A stretch of 30,975 nucleotides of DNA from an uncultured Phycisphaerales bacterium (lineage in GTDB: Bacteria > Planctomycetota > Phycisphaerae > Sedimentisphaerales > Anaerobacaceae), in contig CALEZT010000237.1 of assembly GCA_937927975.1 (NCBI GenBank), positions 1-30,975 of the forward strand, in the 5' to 3' direction. Shown here one piece after another: positions 24,456-30,975 of this stretch; positions within the stretch are counted from its first letter, which is position 1; each line of letters opens with the position of its first letter. The notes under the pieces were generated by a model. That model did no database searches. It was not told where the DNA came from and was given only the letters and a program-made list of their open reading frames with translations. The translations under genes were made by a program, and so were the position numbers.

Positions 24456-26277
24456 GGTGCCCGCGGAGGGCGGCGCTGTGCAGGGGCGTGTCGCCGCTGT
24501 CATCCTGGGCATTCACGGTCGCTCCGTGAGTCAGCAGCACAGACACAAGATCCACGCAGTCGCTGCGAACCGCCAGATGCAACGGCGTCTTCCCGGCGGC
24601 ATTCCTGACGTTCACGTCGGCGCCGTGGCCAATCAGCGATCGGCCAAGCTCCACATACCCCTGGCCAGCCGCCACATGCAGTGCCGTCTCGCCTTCCAGA
24701 TCTCGCTCGTCGGGGTCCGCGCCATTATCGAGAAGGGCCAGAGCCAGAACGAGATCCGGCCTAAGCCACCGAAGGGCCTCATGCAACATCGTTTCTCCGG
24801 GTTCATTCCTGACCACGACGGGCTGCGCTCCCGCGTCCATCAGGGCTCTCGCGGTCCCTCCATTCCTCGCATGAAGAGCATGATAGAGCGGGGTCAATCC
24901 CTGGCGGTCCTTCGCGTCGACGTCGACGCCGAGACAAATCAGCATCCGGATCACGTCGGCATCTCCTTGCGCGCCCGCCACATGAAGCGGCGTTGGATTC
25001 TCGATCCGACATCTGGTGCCTCGACGCCCCCAATACTCCGCGTGCCCCGGAGAAACCGCATTGGGGTCTGCTCCATGGGTCAGAAGAAGATCCAGCATGC
25101 GAATCCACCGACCATGCGCCATCCGCTCCGCCATGGCTCCTCGCTCGTAATAGGGCAGGTTGGGGTCACAGAACTGCGATTCCATGGCCTCCTTGAGGAG
25201 ATATCGATTAATGCCAAGGGCCGTCTGCAAGGGAACGCAGGCGTTGATGTCGCGAATTCTCGGTATGAGCAATTCCATCATATCGATCCTCCCCCCTTCA
25301 ATCGCCAACGTCAGCAACTGCGTGGCATGACAGGGATCGGCAATCTTCCCCTCAGCGTCGCTGCAGTGGTCCAGGAGCAATCCGGCAAGATCCATATGGC
25401 CTTCTGACAGGGCCTCATAGGCCGCCGTCAAGGGAGTCCCGGCGTTCGCATCGGCACCGGCCGCCAGTAGGGTTCTGACGATGCGGATCTCGCCCTTCTT
25501 TGCCGCCAAGTGGAGCGGCGAACCACGGTAGCCACTACCGGCATTCACGTCGGCCCCGGCGTTAATGAGCAAGTCCACCAGATTCGGATCGGCGACTTCC
25601 ACCGCCACGTGCAGCGGCGTACGGTCATACTTGGCCCTGGCGTTAACCTGGGCTCCCTTTGCCAGGAGCAGCCTGGCTATCTCGACATGGTGGTTCGCTA
25701 CCGCCACATGGAGAGCCGTGTCTCTCCACTGCGTCACTGCGCCAACCTCCGCACCCCGCGCGATCAGCAACTCAACCATGGATTGCCGGCCCGACAGGGC
25801 CGCGAGGTGAAGCGGGGTCTGCCCGCCGATCGTCCTGGCGTTCACGTCGACCCCATCAGCCAAGAAACCCAATGCCGCCGTCGTGTCGCCGACGTAGGCC
25901 GCAGCAGCCAACGTCAGGGTCGCCCCTGATTCGACAAGGTGTTCCACCATCGCTTTGTGGTTGCCCTCCAGGGCGAGCATCAAGGGAGTCCACCCCTTGT
26001 CATCCGCCGCATCGATCCTGACCCCGCAACCGACCAGAAACCGAACCATCTCCGTGTGCCCGTATCTGGCCGCGATGTGCAGCGGGGTCTGGCCTTCATA
26101 GCGCGTCAAGCGAGGGGGGACGCCGCGGGCGGTCAGGTCCATCGCCTTCTGGACATCCCCTTCGTAGGCGGCCTCCCACCAATCGTACTCGGTTCGAGCC
26201 TCTCGTCTCTTCCGGCATCCGCTCCCGACCAGGAGCACCACCGCCAGAACCACGCAAACCCATTGGCTCGTTCTCAT
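24298..26277 (-). CDS. Ankyrin-repeat lipoprotein, second gene of the array
   Basis: The 659-residue protein begins MRTSQWVCVVLAVVLL and has a signal peptide ending VGSGC (Cys21), then an aromatic EYDWWEAAYEG segment and about 15-17 ankyrin repeats to the C-terminus. Clear ones include GQTPLHIAARYGHTEMVRFL, DTALHVAVANHHVEIARLLL and GKTPLHLAVRSDCVDLVSVL. In the middle (about residues 280-400) several repeats are degenerate and broken by insertions with Cys residues. The last 50 residues (KAVELLLSHKADPSLRNSRG onward) are the same as those of the upstream gene because both lie in the 180-bp direct repeat. The frame is open far upstream, but the ATG at 26277 has AAGGAG at good spacing and overlaps the previous stop (ATGA). 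No enzymatic domain is seen. Confidence 0.9.
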   Translation of the reverse strand: MRTSQWVCVVLAVVLLVGSGCRKRREARTEYDWWEAAYEGDVQKAMDLTARGVPPRLTRYEGQTPLHIAARYGHTEMVRFLVGCGVRIDAADDKGWTPLMLALEGNHKAMVEHLVESGATLTLAAAAYVGDTTAALGFLADGVDVNARTIGGQTPLHLAALSGRQSMVELLIARGAEVGAVTQWRDTALHVAVANHHVEIARLLLAKGAQVNARAKYDRTPLHVAVEVADPNLVDLLINAGADVNAGSGYRGSPLHLAAKKGEIRIVRTLLAAGADANAGTPLTAAYEALSEGHMDLAGLLLDHCSDAEGKIADPCHATQLLTLAIEGGRIDMMELLIPRIRDINACVPLQTALGINRYLLKEAMESQFCDPNLPYYERGAMAERMAHGRWIRMLDLLLTHGADPNAVSPGHAEYWGRRGTRCRIENPTPLHVAGAQGDADVIRMLICLGVDVDAKDRQGLTPLYHALHARNGGTARALMDAGAQPVVVRNEPGETMLHEALRWLRPDLVLALALLDNGADPDERDLEGETALHVAAGQGYVELGRSLIGHGADVNVRNAAGKTPLHLAVRSDCVDLVSVLLTHGATVNAQDDSGDTPLHSAALRGHRKAVELLLSHKADPSLRNSRGRTPRDEAVRRGHTDVVQLLTAKPRLSKESEK

Positions 26278-26431
26278 TTCTCGCTCTCCTTCGAAAGTCG
26301 CGGCTTGGCCGTCAGCAGTTGGACTACGTCCGTGTGCCCGCGGCGAACGGCTTCGTCCCGCGGCGTGCGGCCTCTGCTGTTTCGGAGGCTTGGGTCGGCC
26401 TTGTGGGATAAGAGCAACTCCACAGCCTTCC
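26252..26431. repeat. Upstream copy of the 180-bp direct repeat
   Basis: This copy is identical to 24276-24455 and covers the junction between the first and second ankyrin genes. The 1976-base distance equals the length of the second gene (1980) minus its 4-base overlap, so the repeat period is exactly one cistron. Confidence 0.95.
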
Positions 26432-28028
26432 TCTGGCCCCGGAGGGCGGCGCTGTGCAGGGGCGTGTCGCCGTCGACGTCCTGGACGTTCACGTCCGCGC
26501 CCTTGGCCAGCAGCAGCGAAATGAGCTCCCCCCTGCCGCCGGCGGCCGCCAGGTGCAGAGCGGTCGTGCCGCCGGGATTGCAGGCATTGACGTCGCAGCC
26601 GTGGCCGATCAGCAAGCGGGCCAACCCTTCGTCCGCCTGGAGCAGAGCCGCCGATAGAGCCGTATTGCCTTTTTCGTCCCGCTCGTTCGGATCGGCGCCG
26701 TTGGCCAAGAGCAACTCCACCCATTCCCTGCGGAACTCGGCCAGGTTCGGTTCCGCGTCGGAAGGATCGTGTTGCCAAGACATCTCCGAGCGGCCTGCGA
26801 TGGCGAGGTGCAGAACCGGCTCGTGTTTGGACTCGTACTCGACGAGAATCCTCGGCAAACGGTCCTTCATGACAACCTTCTCAGCCCCGGCGGCGATCAG
26901 CGCCTGGGCCGTCTCAACGTTCCCCCTGCGCAGCGCAATCGCCAGGGGCGCCGTGCCTTCCTTGTTCCGGGCGTTCACGTCCGCCCCCGCGACAATGAGG
27001 ACCTCGGCCACCTTCCGCCCCGTCCTCGCGGCCGCGTAGTGCAGCGGCGTATCGCCCGATTCGTCCGAAGCGTTCACCTTCGCCCCGTGGGCGAGGAGAA
27101 GACCGACCACGTTCGGGTCCCATCCAGCAACGGCCTCATGCAACGGCGTCACGCCAGGAGCAAGACGAAAGCCCAGGTCACGTTCCGATCCGATCTGTTC
27201 GGGGCGAGGATCAGGCACCGTGCGAGCATTGACGTCTGCCCCGCGAGCCAGAAGAAATGCCACAAGGTGTTCGTGACCCTTGTAGGCGGCGCAATGCAGC
27301 GGCGTCATACCTTCTTCATCCCCGGCCTTCACATCTGCGCCGTGAGCAACCAGTCGTTCCATGATCTGCACGGCCGGCGTCCGGCTCTCCCCAAACCTAT
27401 CATATTCCGTCACAGCGACGTGTAGCACACTCCACCCCGATTCGTCCGTGGCGTTCACGTCGGCGCCCCCGGCGATCAAGAGTTCCACGATATCGATCCG
27501 CCCCGCGCGTACGGCGATCGCCAAGGGCGTATCCTCCAGGAAATCGTTGCGTTCGTGGGCTGCGTTGGCGTTCGCCCCTTTGGCGATCAGGAGCTTGACC
27601 ATCTCGGCCTTCCCCTTCCAAGTCGCCCGCAGGAGCAACGCATCGAGATCCCGGTCCGCCGTCCCCGCCTTCAGGCCTGCGTCAATGAGCATCTCAACAA
27701 CCGAACCGTGATCGGCGGCCAGAGCCAGCATGGCCGGCGTGCGTCCTTCGCGGTCGCCAATATCGACAGCGGCCCCGCCCCGGATCAGGAGATCGACGAT
27801 TTCCAGATGGCCCCACTCTGCTGCATTGTGCAGCGCCGTGCGACCGCGGGAATCGGTCGCGTCCATCGACGTGCCGGCGACCACCAGGGATTGGACCTGC
27901 TGCACATCCCCTTCCGCAGCCGCGCGGAGCAACTCCGACTCGGTTACAGGCTCTCGCCTCTTCTGGCACCCGATCCCGACCAGAAGCGTCAGGGCCAGGA
28001 TCGCCGCAAGGTACTCTCTCACTCTCAC
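26274..28028 (-). CDS. Ankyrin-repeat lipoprotein, first gene of the array
   Basis: The 584-residue protein opens the four-gene array. From the chosen GTG at 28028 it starts MRVREYLAAILALTLLV with lipid Cys21 in VGIGC. AGGAGG lies 5 bases before this GTG; a GTG at 28049 is in frame but upstream of that ribosome site. The rest is about 14 ankyrin repeats (GRTALHNAAEWGHLEIVDLL, GMTPLHCAAYKGHEHLVAFLL and DTPLHYAAARTG), with insertions around residues 270-290 and 400-430. No catalytic domain is visible. A TTGACA (28074-28069) just upstream is a possible -35 element, but no good -10 follows. The stop codon is shared in an ATGA overlap with the next gene. Confidence 0.9.
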   Translation of the reverse strand: MRVREYLAAILALTLLVGIGCQKRREPVTESELLRAAAEGDVQQVQSLVVAGTSMDATDSRGRTALHNAAEWGHLEIVDLLIRGGAAVDIGDREGRTPAMLALAADHGSVVEMLIDAGLKAGTADRDLDALLLRATWKGKAEMVKLLIAKGANANAAHERNDFLEDTPLAIAVRAGRIDIVELLIAGGADVNATDESGWSVLHVAVTEYDRFGESRTPAVQIMERLVAHGADVKAGDEEGMTPLHCAAYKGHEHLVAFLLARGADVNARTVPDPRPEQIGSERDLGFRLAPGVTPLHEAVAGWDPNVVGLLLAHGAKVNASDESGDTPLHYAAARTGRKVAEVLIVAGADVNARNKEGTAPLAIALRRGNVETAQALIAAGAEKVVMKDRLPRILVEYESKHEPVLHLAIAGRSEMSWQHDPSDAEPNLAEFRREWVELLLANGADPNERDEKGNTALSAALLQADEGLARLLIGHGCDVNACNPGGTTALHLAAAGGRGELISLLLAKGADVNVQDVDGDTPLHSAALRGQRKAVELLLSHKADPSLRNSRGRTPRDEAVRRGHTDVVQLLTAKPRLSKESEK

Positions 28029-28108
28029 GTTCGCCTCCTGTGAACGCACATTCCGTCCGTCCCCCCATTGTCAAGGCACGAAGGGACCGGAGAGTAACAT
28101 AATTCCAG

Positions 28109-28135
28109 AAAAAAACCTCGGCAAGAGCCGAGGTT
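28109..28135 (-). terminator. Rho-independent terminator
   Basis: An 8-bp stem (AACCTCGG, 6-base loop, CCGAGGTT) at 28114-28135 is followed on the minus strand by a run of seven T, the first two inside the stem. It would end transcripts coming from the VCBS-dockerin gene before the ankyrin array. On the plus strand it is followed only by GCTTTT. Confidence 0.75.
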
Positions 28136-28277
28136 GCTTTTCCAGCATGAAGGTGGAGCCTGCGGGGCCGACTCGTTTGTTGGCCCTGGAGATGATCCGG
28201 CGAGAAAGCAAGAGGGCAGACACAGGGCTTGCCCCTGATGGGTTTCGACGAGCAAGATCGGCAATCGAACCGTGTGG

Positions 28278-28328
28278 CACCCCCGCCCTCGGGGGTGATC
28301 CCATCGCTCCCAGCCGGGGGCGGCTGGG
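28278..28328. repeat. Two adjacent GC-rich palindromes
   Basis: CACCCCCG-CCCT-CGGGGGTG (28278-28297) and CCCAGCCG-GGGG-CGGCTGGG (28309-28328) are perfect 8-bp hairpins 11 bases apart in non-coding DNA. They lack T-runs, so they look like a dispersed palindromic element rather than terminators. Confidence 0.7.
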
Positions 28329-28477
28329 CTACATTCCTGTCGGCTGAAGGAACTCCATACCAGGCGCACGAAGTCCGCCAGAGCCGTGGTACGTGCTACC
28401 AAACTTGTCTGTCAAAACTCATTAGGTTGGTTCGTTGCGGGGATCGGGCCTTCGTCGCAAGGACGCGTCCGCTCGTC

Positions 28478-29659
28478 CTACTTGTTCGCGGCCAGCCAGA
28501 GGTCTGCGAAGAGCCGCAGGTCGAGGGCGTCCACGACGCCGTCGCCGTTGAGGTCGGCGGGCGTACCCTCGGTCGGGACAGGCTTGTCCAGGGCCCTGGC
28601 CAGGAAGCCGAAGTCGTCGCCGTCGAGGTCGCCGTCGAGGTCGAAGTCGCCGGCCTTGGGCAGGCCGCGATAGAGGCGGACCTTGCCGTCGCCGTAGCCG
28701 ACGAGCAGGTCCCAGTAGCCGTCCTTCGGGCCGAACTTGCCGTCGCCGGTCCAGTAGCAGACGCTCGGCCGGGATCGACTGCCGCCGGGCAGATCGATGG
28801 CCACTCCGAGCGACTGGACGAGCGTGTAGGAGGCGAAATCGGGAAGCGAGGCTGTTCCGATGTTCTTGTAGAACAGGATCAGGCCGTCGGTGTTGCCGGT
28901 GATCAGGTCTTTCTTGCCGTCGGCGTCGAGGTCCGCGAACTCCGGGCTCGATCGTCCGCTCGGGACCGTCAGGTCGCGACCGGCCACTTGAGCGAACGGG
29001 TAGCCGTCCTGGGTCGAGAAGAAAAAGTGCGGCGGAATCCAGCCGCCGCAGCCGCAGTTCAGGTAGAGGTGGATCACGCCGTCGAGACCGCCGACGACGA
29101 GGTCCAGCATGCCGTCGTCGTTCCAGTGGACCATCGAAGGGGTCGCCCGCGAGCCGACGTCGAGGGTCGTGACGTCGTTGACGCCCACCTTCACAAGCGT
29201 GCCGGCGTCGAAGGCCGGCTCGTTGTTGTCCGCGACGTTCAGGAAGACCTTGACCGTGCCGTCGGCCAGCCCGACCAGCAAGTCCTTGCGGTCGTCTTCA
29301 TCCCAATAGACGACGCGGGGGAACACCCCCTGGCAGCCCGCCGGCGCCGCCGAAAGGTCCGTACCCGCAGCCTGGACGTAGAAGTAGTCCACGAAGCACG
29401 GATCGGATTCGATTCCCACGTTCAGATAGACACGGACTTTGCCGGTAAAACCGTTGCCGCCCTCGCCGACGATCAGGTCGCGCAGCCCGTCGTTGTTCCA
29501 GTCCTCGAAGGACGGGACCGAGTAGCCCGGCACGACGATGTCCACCCCGCCGGCCTGGATAATCTCCTCCGGTCCCAGATTGAGAACGCCGTCGGCCCGG
29601 ACCTGCAAAGACACACAAACCGTCACAAGCATCGCCGCCAACACAACGGAACGACCCAT
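28478..29659 (-). CDS. Secreted VCBS/FG-GAP repeat protein with C-terminal dockerin
   Basis: The 393-residue protein has a signal peptide (MGRSVVLAAMLVTVCVSLQVRA) and about five FG-GAP-like propeller repeats: FEDWNNDGLRDLIVG, YWDEDDRKDLLVG, HWNDDGMLDLVVG, DLDADGKKDLITG and DGYWDLLVGYGDG. Each carries a likely Ca2+-binding Asp-rich loop and ends in a strand like GKVRVYLN. Residues 336-393 are a type I dockerin with two EF-hand-like motifs (DFDLDGDLDGDDF and DLNGDGVVDALDL). Dockerins bind cohesins in cellulosomes, but in planctomycetes such modules are common in secreted proteins with unknown partners. The open frame extends to 29947, but GAGGAGG lies 6 bases before the ATG at 29659 and the signal peptide starts there. 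No enzyme domain is present. Confidence 0.9.
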   Translation of the reverse strand: MGRSVVLAAMLVTVCVSLQVRADGVLNLGPEEIIQAGGVDIVVPGYSVPSFEDWNNDGLRDLIVGEGGNGFTGKVRVYLNVGIESDPCFVDYFYVQAAGTDLSAAPAGCQGVFPRVVYWDEDDRKDLLVGLADGTVKVFLNVADNNEPAFDAGTLVKVGVNDVTTLDVGSRATPSMVHWNDDGMLDLVVGGLDGVIHLYLNCGCGGWIPPHFFFSTQDGYPFAQVAGRDLTVPSGRSSPEFADLDADGKKDLITGNTDGLILFYKNIGTASLPDFASYTLVQSLGVAIDLPGGSRSRPSVCYWTGDGKFGPKDGYWDLLVGYGDGKVRLYRGLPKAGDFDLDGDLDGDDFGFLARALDKPVPTEGTPADLNGDGVVDALDLRLFADLWLAANK

Positions 29660-30046
29660 ACCCAACCTCCTCAAATGGCAAAACATCCCCACACCGAGGG
29701 ACGCTGATATCCCAGAAACGCGAGGAAGAACCCTCTTCTCCAGACCCCTCCATGTTCCAATAGCATACCACCGCGGTCGGGAAAAGTCAACGAAAAACCG
29801 CCCGAAGTCCCGCCGCGGGTCCGGCCAGTCTTCCTGGGGCATGGGGGCAACCACTCTGTCATCCTGAGCGCAGCGAAGGATCTGGGCACAGAATGCGGGC
29901 GTGCATTCGTTGCATCCGAAGGCCGGATGCTTCGCTGCGCTCAGCATGACACATGCTCATGAGGCCCCACGAAATCCAGTCACACACCCCGCCGCGTGGG
30001 TGCTGTGGCGCGTCAGTTCTCTTGGCGGTTCGGATGCCTTCGAGGC
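29660..30046. other. Intergenic region with a large inverted repeat
   Basis: This 387-base gap between the FHA-GAF gene and the VCBS-dockerin gene carries the inverted repeat at 29857-29951 and no recognisable gene. An open frame reading upstream from the dockerin gene crosses the repeat (MLSAAKHP...), but it is not protein-like. No clear promoter was found. Confidence 0.6.
29857..29951. repeat. Imperfect 25-bp inverted repeat with nested hairpin
   Basis: The arms 29857-29881 (TGTCATCCTGAGCGCAGCGA...) and 29927-29951 are inverse copies at 23 of 25 positions around a 45-base loop. Inside, GCATCCG (29912-29918) and CGGATGC (29924-29930) form a second 7-bp stem. I recognise TCATCCTGAGCGCAGCGAAG as a motif often met between genes in assorted bacterial genomes, from memory rather than a search. 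Confidence 0.8.
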
Positions 30047-30928
30047 CTAAACGAGCAGTTTGCTCAGCACCGCGGCGGTGTGGGCCGCGATGAGCATCAG
30101 GTAGTCCAGGTCGCCCAGCGTGTAGTGGTCGTGGACCATCGCGTTGTCGATGTAGATGACGCCGTAGCAGCCGGAGGGGCCGGAGATCGACGCGATCAGC
30201 GCCGAGCGGATTCTCGCCTTCTCCTCCACGTCCGCGGCCACTCGAGGCATCACCAGGGACTGGCTTCGCTCGACCGCCTGGTTGATCTTGTCGGCCAGTT
30301 TCAGATCATTCAGGTCGACGGCTCCGCCGTCGCGCCGCTTGCCGGCGTGGTAGGTCATCGGGCCGCTGGGCTGCTCGCGGAGGGCGCACCAGGTGTGGAA
30401 CGCGCCGAACTGCTTGAGACACAGGTTCAGCATCGTCACGAGCAGGTCCTCGAGATTCTTCGACCGACAGATCGCATCGCAGGCGTGCGAGAAGTCGGAG
30501 AGACGCTTGGCGGGCAGTCGCATCGCGGGGGCATGGCCCGCATCGGGCTTGCGGACGACCGTCTCGTGCAACGGGGTCGCCAGTCCGGCCTCCAAGTTCA
30601 GGGTGTCCTCGAACTGCTCGGAGTGGGACTCCTGTGCGACTTCGTCGAGATTGACCTCGAGAACGAAGTCCGTAATGCGGATGGAATCGCCTGTCTTGAT
30701 CGGCGCCTGGCGGACCGGCTCGCCATTCAGGTAGGTCTTGTTGGCCGATTCGAGGTCCTGAAGCTGCCAGCAACCATCCCCATTGCAGGCGATGGTCGCG
30801 TGCTTCTTGGAGACCGTACGATCGGGCAAGAAGACCTGGCAATCCACAGCCCGGCCGATGTGGATCGGGCCCTGGGTGAATTGGTACTCCTTCGCCTCGC
30901 CGTCTTTCTGTTTTAGTACCAGACGCAT
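30047..30928 (-). CDS. FHA domain plus GAF-like domain protein
   Basis: The 293-residue protein starts with a forkhead-associated domain (residues about 3-95) that binds phosphothreonine peptides: Gly25-Arg26 in IHIGRA, Ser40 and His43 in TVSKKHATI, and Asn68-Gly69 in YLNG are the conserved residues. After a linker, residues about 145-293 look like a GAF domain (LSDFSHACDAICRSKNLEDLL, GCYGVIYIDNA, LGDLDYLMLIAAHTAAVL). Such proteins usually act in Ser/Thr kinase signalling or feed a cyclase or regulator, but no output domain is present. GGAGG lies 8 bases before the ATG at 30928; the frame opens further to 30949. The ligand is unknown. The gene is nearly at the right edge, so its upstream partners cannot be seen. 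Confidence 0.9.
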   Translation of the reverse strand: MRLVLKQKDGEAKEYQFTQGPIHIGRAVDCQVFLPDRTVSKKHATIACNGDGCWQLQDLESANKTYLNGEPVRQAPIKTGDSIRITDFVLEVNLDEVAQESHSEQFEDTLNLEAGLATPLHETVVRKPDAGHAPAMRLPAKRLSDFSHACDAICRSKNLEDLLVTMLNLCLKQFGAFHTWCALREQPSGPMTYHAGKRRDGGAVDLNDLKLADKINQAVERSQSLVMPRVAADVEEKARIRSALIASISGPSGCYGVIYIDNAMVHDHYTLGDLDYLMLIAAHTAAVLSKLLV

Positions 30929-30975
30929 GGTCAGTACCTCCACACACACACGGGTTTCCGATGCGGCTCCATTAT

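Larger units (their letters stand above)
28029..28477. other. Intergenic region with terminator and palindromes
   Basis: This 449-base gap between the VCBS-dockerin gene and the ankyrin array contains a bidirectional-looking hairpin (28109-28135), two GC-rich palindromes (28278-28328) and a TTGACA that may be a -35 box for the array. I see no gene in it: open frames here are shadow-like and lack family resemblance. Confidence 0.6.

Noticed and set aside
26278..26778. Upstream extension of the second ankyrin gene
   Set aside because: The frame stays open, but the translation is Arg/Gly-rich noise over the first ankyrin gene. A good ribosome site and a lipoprotein signal start at 26277.
29660..29947. 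Upstream extension of the VCBS-dockerin gene
   Set aside because: It crosses the inverted repeat, and the true start at 29659 has GAGGAGG and a signal peptide.

Overview
The window looks like one end of a metagenome-assembled contig from a GC-rich bacterium, most plausibly a planctomycete of the Phycisphaerae/Sedimentisphaerales kind. That call is inference. It rests on a secreted VCBS-repeat protein ending in a dockerin, a bacterial V-type ATPase operon, a FHA-GAF protein and the overall codon style; no rRNA is present to confirm it. The first 46 bases are not genomic: they match the last 46 bases of the Illumina P5/TruSeq universal adapter, so the left edge is an untrimmed contig end.

Bases 331-9545 hold housekeeping genes. 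A Sua5/YrdC domain is fused to a low-molecular-weight phosphatase, followed by rpiB in a 4-base overlap. A DUF374 acyltransferase, a coiled-coil lipoprotein and accA lie on the minus strand. A plus-strand tyrA-purL-purQ operon follows. PurL carries two PurS-like domains at its N-terminus while the glutaminase PurQ is a separate gene.

Bases 9659-19027 are a complete minus-strand V-type ATPase operon in the order H/G-I-K-E-C-F-A-B-D, the order of the Enterococcus hirae ntp operon. The only intruder is a four-helix-bundle (23S rRNA intervening-sequence/Avd-like) gene between B and D, bounded by a 20-bp perfect inverted repeat. The K subunit keeps all five positions known to bind Na+ in E. hirae. 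A malate dehydrogenase gene lies just upstream.

Bases 20361-28028 are the most unusual part: four consecutive ankyrin-repeat lipoprotein genes joined by 4-base ATGA overlaps. The last gene carries a complete serpin domain after its ankyrin repeats. A 180-bp perfect direct repeat spans two successive gene junctions exactly one gene length apart, which points to recent growth of the array by tandem duplication. I regard this anchored ankyrin/serpin array as the best candidate for an undescribed system.

Bases 28029-30975 contain a terminator, GC-rich palindromes, the VCBS-dockerin gene, a long imperfect inverted repeat and a FHA-GAF gene near the right edge. I saw no tRNA, rRNA, CRISPR array or transposase gene.
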